A stretch of 64,000 bases of DNA, from NCBI GenBank assembly GCA_036924285.1, contig JAYKYS010000016.1, forward strand, positions 4,650,001 through 4,714,000. Direction: 5' to 3'. This document shows positions 28,433-39,325 of the stretch, one piece after another. The DNA is from Asterella californica. Taxonomy: Eukaryota > Streptophyta > Marchantiopsida > Marchantiales > Aytoniaceae. Positions within the stretch are counted from its first letter, which is position 1. The number at the start of each line of letters is the position of its first letter. The position numbers and the translations under genes are program-made. The notes beneath the pieces are model-generated. The model did no database searches and was not told the origin of the DNA. It worked only from the letters and a program-made list of their open reading frames with translations.

Positions 28433-30618
28433 TACTCTGATTGCTCGGAGGCAATCTCTACCTGATCTGCTCCTACCGAAGCTCCTAACATGGGTTCTGA
28501 TAAGCTAGAAAGCCCTACGAACACCTCGGGTAACACTGAGGTGGCTTCTTCCTCATTGTTCTTTGCTGGCCCTGCTGTCGCTGCTGTTGCTTCTGCTTCG
28601 GCTTCTGCTTCAGAAGACGGAAGCGTCTTCTGGGAAGTGGAGCGAGTGGTGCTTCCTCGCTCTTCAGGAGCATTAGTTCGGTACTAGAGACCATCGCGAC
28701 CTCATAGGGGTCCGAGGAAGTCACTTCCTCCACGCGGAATACATGGGAAGACGATTCTTCTTCCTGTCTTCCGGGGCTTCTTCCGGAGTCTTCTCGGCTT
28801 CCAACGCTGTCACTACCAAGTGCACAGCGAGGTCGAACTCCTCCTTCTCCACGTTGGTACCGATCGATGGTACTAGAGCTTGGGAAGATGTAGTTACCGG
28901 TGGCGGAGTCGAGGGAAGTTCATAGAGTGTCTTCACCCCTTCTATCTGCCTATCCAAGTACCGGAACATACTCTCCTTGCACTCTACCAACATCGCCTTG
29001 GACTCATCGTCCCACTCTCTAGCCAAGGTAAGTAACTTCCTATCCGCGGTGAAGTTGAACTTCTTCCGAAGCGCTTCCACCGACTGTGCTAGCATCTTCT
29101 GCGCACGAGCTTCCGCTGCTTCCCGCTGCATCTTCTCGGCTGCAACTCGCGCTTCTGCGACTTCCCGCTGCGTCTTCCATCTTGTCTTCTCCTCTAAGAG
29201 GGCGGTGATCTTCCCCCGCACTCAAAGAACCTCTTGGTCGCGCTGCTGTAAACGCTCCTGCAACTCCTGGTTGCTCTTCTTCAGTTGGGTCAGCTCCTTG
29301 GCAGAAGCACCTTGTACCTCGCTGCGGGCTTCTCCATGATGCGGAGACTAGCTTCCAGCGCTTCTGTCTTCTTCTGGCCTTCTTCCTGACGCATCAAGGT
29401 GCGCAGACCGAATCCAGGCTGTAAGGGCTTCTCCTGAGCCTTCGCTCTCTTCTCCAGCAACTCCATAGCTGGCTGGATCTCTAAGTGGAAGAAGGCACTG
29501 AACTCTTCCAGTCTTCTTCCTGCGGAACACAAGTTCATCTCCACAGTCCGATCGGAGATGTCGACCTTGTCTTCCAAAGACAAGGATGCCTCTTCCACCA
29601 CTATGATCTTCAGCTTCTGCACACGGGAAGAAGCTACTCTTCTCATCTTCCAGGGTGGAAGATCTCTCCCCATGGTAGAATCGGTCCTCTTTACTGCGCT
29701 TCCTCGCATCGTAGTAGGAGTATCCATCCATCCTTCGTCTTCTGGAGTCTCCGGAAGACTCCCTGGTGTGGCAGAAGCGGTCTTCTGCTCCGGTCGGGTA
29801 CTCAGCGGCGAGTCAGACTCCGATCTCGAATGAATGAGGGAGGTGGTCTTCCTAGGTACACTTCCGACCCATTGGAGTCATCTTCCCTCACCAGAAACGT
29901 CTTCTGATGAGTGCCGGGCCTCAACTGCGGTATTAGAGTGGGAGGGGGAGTTGCAGCTGCTGCTCGGTCGTCTTCTTCCGGGTCTCCTCCTTCGTCTCAT
30001 GTTGCCATGTTGGCCCATATTTCACCAACTGATCTTCCGTGAGATCCCTCATGGCTACATACAAGTAACATAGAAAAGGTGTCAAGTGTCCTCCTGCCGG
30101 GGTACCTAAGTACGTTAGCTCCGCCTGTACATATATGTGGAAGAACGAACCCCAGTTGACGTTCTCCCTGGCACACACTGCTTCCAGGAACTCCACGTCC
30201 TGATCTCCAAGCTACCTCGTCTTCTGCGCTTTCCCCTTGGGAAAGAGATGTAGAAACAACTTCGTCAGAAGTCGCTTCTTCGGCTCCAGATAAGACTCTA
30301 CCTTCCATTTGTTCCTTCCCTGCCTGTCCTCCATGAAGAGGCAAGTGGTGCTTCTAGGTACATGTCACTCACTCACGATCCTGGGTAAGATCTTCTTCTC
30401 GAGCCAATAACCTCGGTCCTCGGATTCTGGCCTGTGGAAGGCCCTGCGCCACCAATCTTCAGTCTAGGAAGATGGTCTTCCTTGAGCTACTCCTGCCTTC
30501 GCATGTACACAGTTGCGAGGCGTCACAGGAGGAAGTCGAGACCAAACTCCTTGAGGAAGGGTGTGGTCTCGGCCAACTCTGCTGCCGGTAACACCAACCC
30601 TCAAGGATGCATCGACAT
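28433..30618 (-). pseudogene. C3 coiled-coil protein (broken)
   Basis: The equivalent start is at 30618 and the stop at 28433-28435, which is colinear with C1 and C5. The N-terminal part is in several frames (HIYVQAELTYLGTPAGGHL at 30137-30081). This copy keeps one open frame across the hinge that is frameshifted in C1 and C5 (29727-29290, with NLCSAGRRLEEFSAF). The coiled coil is open at 29221-28721, rich in Glu/Ala/Arg heptads. It therefore shows that globular, acidic, coiled-coil and tail segments belong to one protein. Function is unknown. Confidence 0.65.
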
Positions 30619-32562
30619 ACTGGAAGATCTGTTGCACTAAGCCACACGTTCTCACTGTGAGCTGAAGGCTCAGTCCTTCTCAAGTGCCCACAGTCTAGCT
30701 TCTACTTCTCAGAAGACGAAACTAGTCTTCCAGAAGACAGCTACTCCGTCTTCCGGGATACTAACAGTGCTTCCTAGATAGCTCTCGTCTTCCGAGCTAT
30801 ATCTAAACAATCCTAACTAAGCAAGGCCTCACATGGATTCCTCAGAAGACAACCCACCTTGCATTACATCCTACTTCCTATCAGAAGATACAAGATTCGC
30901 GAGACGTAGAGTGCATAACAGGTTCAGAAGATGGTTGCGGATTCCTGCGGTGACAGTGGTCTCTGGGAAGACTCCCGGGATAGCTTCCGATTCAATATCT
31001 TCTTCGAAAGACCTCCCGAAGTCAGGCTTCCCTTCACTGGTCTCACCTGTCTTCTTCTTCCTACGCGCAATCTATCCTCACAACAGACTCAAGACAACTG
31101 CACTGTGTTCTTCTGACTTCTCACCTCTCATACACACTCAGAAGAAGCTTGTTGCATGATGAGAAGACATGACCCTCGACCATTCTCTCCGGATTCTGCC
31201 AGCAAGAAGAAGGAATGTGCTGCTATGGGTCGGACAGAAGAGACCCAAAATGGACCCTCACGTCTTCTCGCGCATTTTGCCAGCCATTCCAGTCTTCTAG
31301 TCTCTCTAGGAAGATGTGGACTTGAGAAGCTTGGAAGATCGGGAGGCACATGCCTAGTTCCCGACTTCCAACTTCTCGAAATAACAAAACAACTCACCAA
31401 GCCACTCGGAATTCGTACCAAGCCTCTCTTAACACAAAAGCAAAGCAAATCCACTCTTGATACGAATTGTATACAGTCAAGCTTCCGAAGCGTCTTCCGA
31501 AGATGTTCCAATCTTCTGAAGCGTCTTCTGTTCAAGGTTTCGGGAGTAGAGGGATGGTAGGGTAGGGAAATTGATAGTTGAGATCTCCAGTTTGAGAGCT
31601 AGGGGTAGGGAAGCTCGAATTGAACTCGGGAAGAAGCAAGAAGATGTTTGACAGAAATTGAGTAGCGCTTCCGTGCCCAATGTCACAATAGAAAAATAGG
31701 GATGGGGGATTGATCGATCAGGTTGCCTGCAAACAACCGGGGAAGCGCGGGGGATACCAAACAAAGACGAGAAGCAATGGGGAAGGAAAAAGAACCTGGG
31801 AAGAACCTCTACTATCTTCTGTCTGCTTCCCGATATGTCTTCGATCTTCTGTGCGCTTCTGGCTCTTGTTCCAGCTCCAATGCGACCCCACAAAGCTGCC
31901 GCCGTCAGCTCCTTACTATGCCTCAATCAACCAAGACTTCCATCTTCGATTCCACTCAGCCGTCCTCCAATGTCAGCTTCCAGGAGTTCACAGAAAACGC
32001 CTTCAGCTCAATACACAATCTGCGCTCAGCAATTCGACCTTACCTTCCTTCTAGCTTCGAATCGATCCTAACCTCACTCAATTTCACCTCGCTGCCTCCT
32101 CACTCAAAGCTCATCCTCGAATCGATCTTCTTAACCAAGAAGCACTCTTGCTGCGGGAAGTCACAATCTGCTAATGCGCTTCATGCGCATCTTCTCTGCA
32201 GTTTAAGGGTTTCGACCCTCCCGACCTACCTAACCTGTTCGGTGCTACCTGGTAGGTGCACCTACTTCTGACGTGGTGAAGCTTCCGCGGTTGCCGTCTT
32301 CTGAAAGATACGTGTCTTTCGTCTTCCGTCTTCTGCCGTCTTCTGTCTTCTTCCGTCTTCGGAAGACACAACCGAGAAGACGCTTCCCAGAAGACGATCG
32401 TCTTCCGAAGAAGTCAACTTCTTATTACAAAAAGCTCGTAAGATCATCTTCCTTCTAAGGAAGCCGTAATCTTATGTAACAATGCTTCTTCAGTTATACA
32501 AACAAGTTATTAATCTTAAAAATTTCAAAAATTCATGAATCCTGTAATTTGTGGGCACCACA
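30619..32562 (-). other. C3 5' non-coding region
   Basis: This is colinear with the 5' regions of C1 and C5 but more diverged. It has many GTCTTC/GAAGAC words near 32300-32400. No gene is called. Confidence 0.6.
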
Positions 32563-33067
32563 GGTCTCTAGTCATTACACTAGAGGACATTGGGCTAGAG
32601 CTACTACCGAAGCCTTAGTGAAGGTAGGAGAGATGACGGATCTAGTGGTTGCTCTCATTGATCATGGATCAGAGATCAATATTGTCTCTAAGGACATCTA
32701 CAAGCAAGGTGGATGGCCTGTTGATATAGATCATGGTTGGATGATCAGAACAGCGAACAACACACGAGGAGAACTCTATGGAGCTTGTCCTGATGTGAGA
32801 GTGAAGGTTGAAGATGTAACTATTGAACAAAACTTCTTTGTTCAAGATAGTACATCATATCCGGTGATACTCGGTCAACCTTACATTACAGCTGTGAGGA
32901 TGGAGACCAAGGTTTTGGATGATGGATCTGCTTATGCGCGGAACAGAAGTCAGGATGACAAGAGAGCGGTACAATTTCTAACTGTATCAGCAAACCACGA
33001 GCGGAACAGAGATTATCTGAGGGGTGGCTCCTTGCCTAAGGTCACGGAGGAGTTCAAGGATTTTTGA
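32563..33067 (+). pseudogene. pol: Gypsy B-1 aspartic protease region
   Basis: The frame is continuous with 19103 once C3 is removed. The active-site segment is LIDHGSEINIVSK (DHGS instead of DTG/DSG) near 32659-32697, then NFFVQDSTSYPVILGQPYI and AVRMETKVLDDGSAY. The frame ends at TGA 33065-33067, right after a slippery heptamer; RT continues in the -1 frame. Gypsy B-3 also has DHGS, so this is a family trait rather than damage. Confidence 0.82.
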
Positions 33068-33122
33068 CAAGTACTGCTATAGAGCGAAGATATAGTGGTA
33101 CACTGGAGAAGGTACTCTTGCT
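33058..33122 (+). promoter_or_regulatory. Gypsy B-1 putative -1 frameshift signal
   Basis: The heptamer is G_GAT_TTT (33058-33064), immediately followed by the protease-frame TGA. This heptamer is the one reported for red clover necrotic mosaic virus (from memory). The spacer is 6 nt. Stem 1 pairs 33071-33081 with 33091-33101 (11 pairs, two G.U). Loop bases 33083-33090 can pair with 33116-33122 (7 pairs, one bulged G at 33086), leaving a 14-nt loop as in B-2. The RT frame is open after it. Confidence 0.72.
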
Positions 33123-34850
33123 AGAGAAAGAAAGTGCTTTTTGTACAAGAGTTGTGAGATTTTCTAGGAGTGGATTTGCTACACACACACGACTTATTGA
33201 CTTGCAGAAGCGGGAGCAGAAGGTTGTGCGAAAAACTGAAAAGGACCTAAAGAGAGTTGGTGTGCTTGAAGAGGATGATAAGATAGAAGGTGTTTATTTG
33301 GAGTTAGGATTGAGATATTTCATCGATGAGCTTGCTATGCATGAGCAAGAAGATGAGGATCATGTGATGGAAGTACACTCTAGGGAGCTCTATACAGCTA
33401 TAGAGTCATTCGTAGATCCTGAAGTTAGAGTTGATACTAGGTACAAAACGGTAGACAAGAAGGTAAAACCTGTTGCTCAGCCATTACCTAGTGATTCTAA
33501 CCAACAAGTCCAACAATCTTCGAAGGAGAAAAGCTTGAGAGATCTTAGCCGAGTCGGTCACAAGTTCACTGAAGCTACGCTCAAGGAGTTGAAGGTTGGT
33601 TCTGTAGATTTTCTTTTGCCTGTGGAGGAGAATAGGTTTAAGGAAATGTTAGCTAGACATGGGAAAGCCTTTGCTTTTGAAGCCTCAGAAATCGGATGTG
33701 TAGATCCCAACATTGTGGCACCATATTCACAATTTCACATGCTCTTTGGGACTTGAGGTCAATTCTTGTACCTAGAGCGCATCTATCGAAACTCATAGAG
33801 CTCTTGAAAGAGAAGATGCAGATGAAGATCTTAGAACCATCATATGCACCATACTCTAGTCGTTGGTTTACAGTACCAAAGAAGAGTGGTGCATTACGAT
33901 TCATCCAAGATATGCAACATGTGAACCAAGTGACCATCAGAAATACAAGCATAGGACCTATCGTCGGAGAGTTTGCTGAAGCGTTTGTTGGGAGGGCTAT
34001 TTATTCTATTGGAGCTCTTTACTCTGGATACGATCAGTTTCAACTTGCTGAACAGAGTAGAGATATCACCATCATGAGGACACCGTTGGGTTGGTCAAAA
34101 TATGCACGCTATCACAAGGAGCAACAAACTTGGTAGCGCATATGATGAACGAGATGAACAAGGTTCTCCGTGAGTTCATTCTTGAGAAGATCATGCTTTT
34201 CTTGGATGACATTCCAATTAAGGGATGCGTTGAGGAGGAGAAACATGAGACAATGGATCAAAAGGGGTGTAGAAACTTTGTTGTTGATCACATTTCAGAT
34301 TGTGATAAAATCTTATCACGACTTGAAGAGGCGCACTTGACACTATCAGGTGTCAAGTCTTCATTTGGAGTGCGAGAAGTTGTGATTGTGGGTCACCTTT
34401 GTGGATGGTTTGGACGCAAGCCTGATCCTGGTAAAGTGGATGTCATACAGCGGATGAATGATACTTGTGGTTCAACACGGAGGTGAGAAGGTTTCTTGGA
34501 GCTTGTGTCTTCTATCATGTATGGATTCCACATTTTGCACATGTGGCTGATCCTCTTTATGATCTGTTGAGAAAGCATAAGAAGTTTGCATGGGAGGAGA
34601 GACATATTGAGACGATTCGGAGATTGAAGCAGTTGTTATCCTCTCCACTTGTACTTCGTTGTGTGAGCTATGAGGACATCAAACCAATGATTCTTACTGT
34701 TGATACTAGTCCGATAGTCATTGGATGGGCGGTAGGATAAGATGATGAAGAAGAGAATCGATTTGCAGTCAGATTTGGAGCAAAGGTGTTGAGTGAACGA
34801 CATAGAAATTATCCTCAAGTGAAGAGAGAGTTATGAGGAGTAGTTACAAC
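33068..34850 (+). pseudogene. pol: Gypsy B-1 reverse transcriptase and RNase H (multiple frameshifts)
   Basis: Segments at 33068-33756, 33696-34136, 34091-34486 and 34465-34740 together cover linker, RT and RNase H. Motifs: RHGKAFAFEASEIGCVDP, SRWFTVPKKSGALRFIQDMQ, LYSGYDQFQL, FLDDIPIKG near 34199-34225, EVRRFLGACVFYHVWIPHF, and LTVDTSPIVIGWAVG. At least three frameshifts and stops (TAA 34738, TGA 34834 at a Trp codon of B-2) break it. Confidence 0.85.
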
Positions 34851-36603
34851 TATGAAAATTGAAAAGGACTATTTGATTGGAACGCCAGTAGTAGTAGAAA
34901 CAGATTGTTTACCACTATTAGGGATGATTACAAACTGTAACATCCCTGATATTGCTATGCTACGCTGGATTGCTTACATCAAGTCTTTAAATCCTGAGTT
35001 CAGACATATAGCGGGGAAGAACAATCCAGTAGCTGATATGTTGTCTCGTGCGAGGTATGAGGATGAGGAGGAGATGGTAGAAGATACAGAAGACGTTGAT
35101 ACTACTGTTTTCTGTAGAGCTCAAGGAGGTGAGAGTGAACATTCGAAACCGTTCATGGAGGAGCTATATGAAGGAGAATGGATAGACATAGGACGTTATC
35201 TAAGCTTGTTGACTAGACATCCAGGATGGAGTGATGTTCGCTTTAAACAGATCAGGAGGAAAACTTATAACTACTTGCTACACGATGGTTATTTGTGGAA
35301 GCAAGCTAAGCAAGGTGGTAAGATGCCACAAAGGGTTGTGTGTAAGGTTGACATGCAGAAGTTACTCATGCAAGAGTTTCATGAGAGTTTGTGAGCATGA
35401 CATAGAGGTATTTACGACACTTTTACAAAACTAAAGAAGAGATATTGGTGGCGTAACATGTATAGAGATGTAGTTCAGTTTGTGGAGACATGCCAAACTT
35501 GTCAAGAGTATTCAGGAATTCGGCATCGAGATGGATTACATCCTACTTATCCACTTGCGATGCATTATAAATGGGTAGATAGTAGATCTTGTTGTTATAC
35601 CAGTTGGTATATGACAGATGTGATACTTAGTTTTGGCACGTGAGGATTTGTCCAACCAAGTGGAAGGGCGAGCCTTACGGACAAAATTCATTGAGGGAGT
35701 CTGCAAATTCTTGTTGGAAGATGTGATTTGTAGATATGGTTGTGTTGGAAAGATCACGACTGATCGAGGGGAGCTGAACAATGATGAGGCGAAAGCAATT
35801 CTTCAAGAGGTGTGGTGTGAAGTTAGCTCTCACCACAGCCTACAATCCGGAGGGTAATGCGAAGAGTGAACGTGGTCATCCTCCTATTGTGAAAGCTATT
35901 GTGAAAGCTTGCAAAAGGAGGGCAAGAGAATGGTCAAGATTTCTTCCATTTGCATATGAGTTGATCGTTCGACTCATAGTTCAGTTACGGGATATATGCC
36001 AGCGGAGTTGATGCAAGGGCAGAAACCTATCATGCCCATTGAGGAGCACATACCCACTTGGAGTGTTCTACCTTGGGAGGATGATATGTCTACAGAAGAT
36101 CTTCTTGCTGTCCGAATTCGTCAACTAGAGAGAAGACTTGAAGATGTAGAGATTGCATTGGAGAAGCTGAAAGAGGTGCGCTTGAGAAACAAAGACAGAT
36201 TTGATAAGCGTCACCGATTAAGCGGACCCCAAGTTCCGATATTTAGGTCAGTGTCGTTTTTAGACCGAAGGAGATTAAAGAAGGAGATTGGGTGTTGGTC
36301 TACGATAGTAGCTTGGACAACCAACACAGTGCACTTAGAAAATTCTCTAAGTGATGGTTTGGTCCGTACGTGGTTCTTGTCGTGCATGACAATACCACAT
36401 ACTCACTAAGAGAGCTTGATGGGATAGAGCTTAAGGTTCCCATTGCAGGCAAGCGTGTGAAACTCTTCAAGAAGCAAGATGAAGAGATAAGCATGGAGGA
36501 AGTCGGAGCAGAGTTTGATCTCTTGGATGATGACAGAGAAGATTTGGATGATGAAGATATTGCTAACGACAACATCAGTCAAGAGGACGAAGATAAAGTG
36601 TGA
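34851..36603 (+). pseudogene. pol: Gypsy B-1 RNase H end and integrase (broken)
   Basis: Open pieces include VETDCLPLLGMITNC and HIAGKNNPVADMLSRA. The zinc region is CQTCQ, with two TGA codons in the HESL..HRG segment near 35393. Core motifs are TTDRGEL near 35758 and KSERGHPP near 35862, and the C-terminal module ends DEDIANDNISQEDEDKV. About 40 bases near 36218-36262 have no counterpart in B-2 or B-3 (RLRPKP motif), and the frame resumes after them. The stop is at 36601-36603. Confidence 0.85.
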
Positions 36604-36666
36604 TGCCGACCACAACTTGTGAGTGTTGGCGCATACCGGAGGATGCGCAGGTTTAGAAGAGGTGGA

Positions 36667-37322
36667 TGTCGTGTTGTGGTTCGGCTCCTGTGTGAAATTC
36701 TCGTGGAACGTAGGTTGTGTTTCTTTTCTATGTTTCGTGAACCGTATCGCGTAACTCGCCGAATAACGTGATGGGTGTCACGTTTGTGATGATCTGTTTA
36801 AGTGATCGCACGATTGAGAAACGTGCCAAGTCTTCAATCTGTGCGCGTTCACTTCAATGGTCTTTGTCGGCGCATTTGTGTATAAAATGGTGGGTCGAGG
36901 GTTCATACGATATTCTCTCTCAGCAAGTGATCCGTGAGGGTTCTCGATGGAGGAGTGAAAAACTACAGGAGTGGTGGTTATGTATGGAGGTTTGTTATCG
37001 GCTCCGGATCTTCTTTTCTCGAATCCGTTTCACATCAAGCTTCACTGCATCCACGGTGACCACTTTTGACAGTGGTTAGTTGTGTACTTTGGAGATGAAT
37101 TCATGGAGAGGATGATGGAGTTACAGCTTCTGGTGATCCTTCTGATCGTAACATACGGAGAGATTTGGGATATGACGGTGTACATCTTGTTGTGAGGAAC
37201 GATGGATCTCAACTATCCATCGAATGTTCTTTTCAACCTTTGGGTCGATGTCTGATGTCATTGCAGACCGAAGATCAATCATGGGACTTGGATCGTGAGA
37301 AATTATGAGTAAGAATATTTCA
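36667..37322 (+). repeat. Gypsy B-1 LTR, first of a tandem pair
   Basis: It starts TGTCGTG directly after a purine-rich tract and ends AAGAATATTTCA. A TATA box (TATAAAA) is at 36881-36887. It is 656 bp, with the second copy after 5 bases (ACCGC). Confidence 0.7.
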
Positions 37323-37327
37323 ACCGC

Positions 37328-37992
37328 TGTCGTGTTGTGGTTCGGCTCTTGTATGAAATTCCTGTGTAACCTATGTTGTGTTTCCTTTCTATGTTTCGTG
37401 AACTGTATCGCGTAACTCACCGAACGGTGTGATGGGTGCCACGTTCGTGATTATCTGTTCAAATAATCATACTGTAGAGAAACGTGCCAAGTCATCAATC
37501 TTTGCACGTTCACTTCAGTGGTCCTTGTCGTCGCGTTTGTGTATAAAATGGCGAGTCGATGGTTCATACGGCATTCTCTCTCAACGGGTGATTCGTGAGG
37601 GTTCTCGGTGGTCTGCATGGAGGAGTGAAGAACTGCAGGAGTGGTGGTTATGGACGGAGATTTGTTACCGGCTCCGGATCTTTCTTTCCCGAATCCGTTT
37701 CACATCAAGCTTCATTGCATCCACCGCGATCACTTTCGACAGTGGTTAGTTGCATACTTTGGCAATGAATTCATGAGAAGAGTGATGGAGTTACAGCTTC
37801 CAATGATCCTTCTTATCGTAACATATGGAGAGACTTGAGATATGACGGTGTATATTTTGTTGTGAGGAACAATGGATCTCAACTATCCATCGAACGTTCC
37901 TTTCAACCTTTGGATCGATATTCGATGTCATTGCAGACCGAAGATCAATCATGGGGCTTGGATCGTGAGAAACTTCGAGCAAGAATATTACA
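37328..37992 (+). repeat. Gypsy B-1 LTR, second of a tandem pair
   Basis: It starts TGTCGTGTTGTGG and ends AAGAATATTACA (665 bp). It aligns over its full length with 36667-37322, and its TATA box is at 37542-37548. No primer-binding site follows, so it is not the 5' LTR of a further element. Confidence 0.7.
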
Positions 37993-38752
37993 ATCGAGTG
38001 ATAGCTTCACCGTTTTCTTTTGTCGTACTTTTTATTGTAGAACATTTCCAGGTTGTAATATTGACGTTGTATTAGTTTGCGATTCAATCGTTTTCATTCT
38101 GGTTGAGCGCTTCTATGTAGTTACGGACCGCGAAGAATCCATCGACATATCTGAAGGATTTTCTGAGGTCTTAGAGTCTTGTTGATGTCTTGTGTCTCCT
38201 TGGGAGTAAAAAATCATTCTAGAGGAAAAAGTTGAGTGGAGAAAAGACAAAAGTAAAGATCTTTTTGCTCTTATTGGTCCACTTTTGGACCAATGATGTT
38301 CTAGCTGATACTCGCGATACTTCTGTTAGATAGCAGTTTCAGATTTTTTCGGTATCATCTATTGTCATTTTGGTCATTTTTTAGCAATTTGGAGAGGAGT
38401 TTGTTGCTGAAACTGCCATGCCTGCATACAACTCGACATTGGAGGGTGTGGGCCTGATTTCAGCTATTGATGATGAAGGAGAACGGAGTCGTGGATGAGT
38501 CATAAGCCGCTGTTTGGATTTTGAACTGCCAGGTACTACCGCCGTTGATGCTATGGTGAGATCTGAGTAGTGCCTTGAAGCATGCATGCTTTATCTTGCT
38601 GGAATGCTTGGTAGACCAGGGTGTACAACAAGTTGTATCGATACTCTATCAAGTTGATTGAGTTATCTTATAGCATCTTCTGGTTGTACTATGAAGTTGT
38701 GATAGTTGGATTGATGGGCAGTTAGCGTCACTGGGGAGCTATTCCGAAGAAA
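37993..38752. other. Unassigned stretch between gypsy B-1 and gypsy A-2
   Basis: I see no gene or clear repeat boundary in these 760 bases. A short resemblance (ATTGGTCCA..TTTTG) to the putative B-2 LTR near 24849 hints at more diverged gypsy LTR sequence. Confidence 0.4.
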
Positions 38753-39325
38753 ATTCACAGAAAAGTTGACAGCGACTATACAAATTTTCTAGAGAGCATA
38801 ATTTCTAAACTCACAAATTTCTCTCCTCTAATAACTTCTCTCTCCTCTTGTTGCACCCTCTTTCAACTCTCCTCAAACCTTTTCTAAGTGAACAAGATGT
38901 AAAGAATGACTTCAAACGCGTCATATATCACTACGGGATACACGAAAGGTTCTAATGTTGCTAATATCGCGTTAGCTCTCTCTCCTCCCAACGTTCTCTC
39001 CATGTGTTCTCTCATAATCTCTTTTGTCTAATATAGAACTGAACTCTAAACATTTTCAATGATCCCTTCAAGTGAGGTCCCGGCAACGGAACCAAAAATG
39101 TAAACCCTCCACGATCTCATCGATCAACTACCCCCTGATCTCTCAACCTCCACGATCGCCACCGATGAATCTGCAAATGTCGGACCTGTCTCTCACTCAG
39201 GGGTCACCTCTGATGGCTTTGATGAAAGCACACCATGAATCTTGAAGGGAAAAATGCTAAGTTCACTCATTCATACACCCACAAACTTATCAACTAAAAA
39301 TCTCATTAAACTCATCAACTAAAAT
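38753..39325 (-). repeat. Gypsy A partial second copy: LTR end, PBS and leader
   Basis: Colinear with 42530-43142. The LTR part is 39099-39325. The primer-binding site, on the minus strand TGGTTCCGTTGCCGGGAC, is at 39077-39094, and leader follows to 38753. Similarity is high throughout. Confidence 0.85.

Larger units (their letters stand above)
19104..32562 (-). mobile_element. Element C3 (minus strand), split by C2
   Basis: Ends on the plus strand are TGTAGTG at 19104 and CACCACA at 32562, flanked by GGTCT on both sides (19099-19103, 32563-32567). The gypsy B-1 frame runs in phase across the removed element. C3 pieces are 28245-32562 (5' part and coding region) and 19104-20443 (3' part). 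C2 sits in its 3' non-coding region with its own TSD. Together the pieces give a normal C length, near 5.7 kb. Confidence 0.85.
6063..37992 (+). mobile_element. Gypsy B-1: outer Ty3/gypsy element split by C1, copia and C3
   Basis: Pieces at 6063-7320, 13269-13359, 18753-19103 and 32563-37992 form one element. Removing C1 and one copy of AGAGA, copia and one copy of ATATC, and C3 and one copy of GGTCT restores the codon phase across each junction. The order is gag, protease, RT, RNase H, integrase, LTR. No 5' LTR is seen, because gag abuts gypsy A-1 at about 6062. The pol part is heavily mutated. About 5.8 kb of internal sequence remains once the insertions are subtracted. This is the oldest layer of the nest. 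Confidence 0.85.

Noticed and set aside
36768..37749. Two similar ORFs (36768-37079 and 37429-37749) as a duplicated gene
   Set aside because: They lie at matching positions within the tandem LTRs, span the TATA boxes, and have no domain; the similarity is that of the LTRs.
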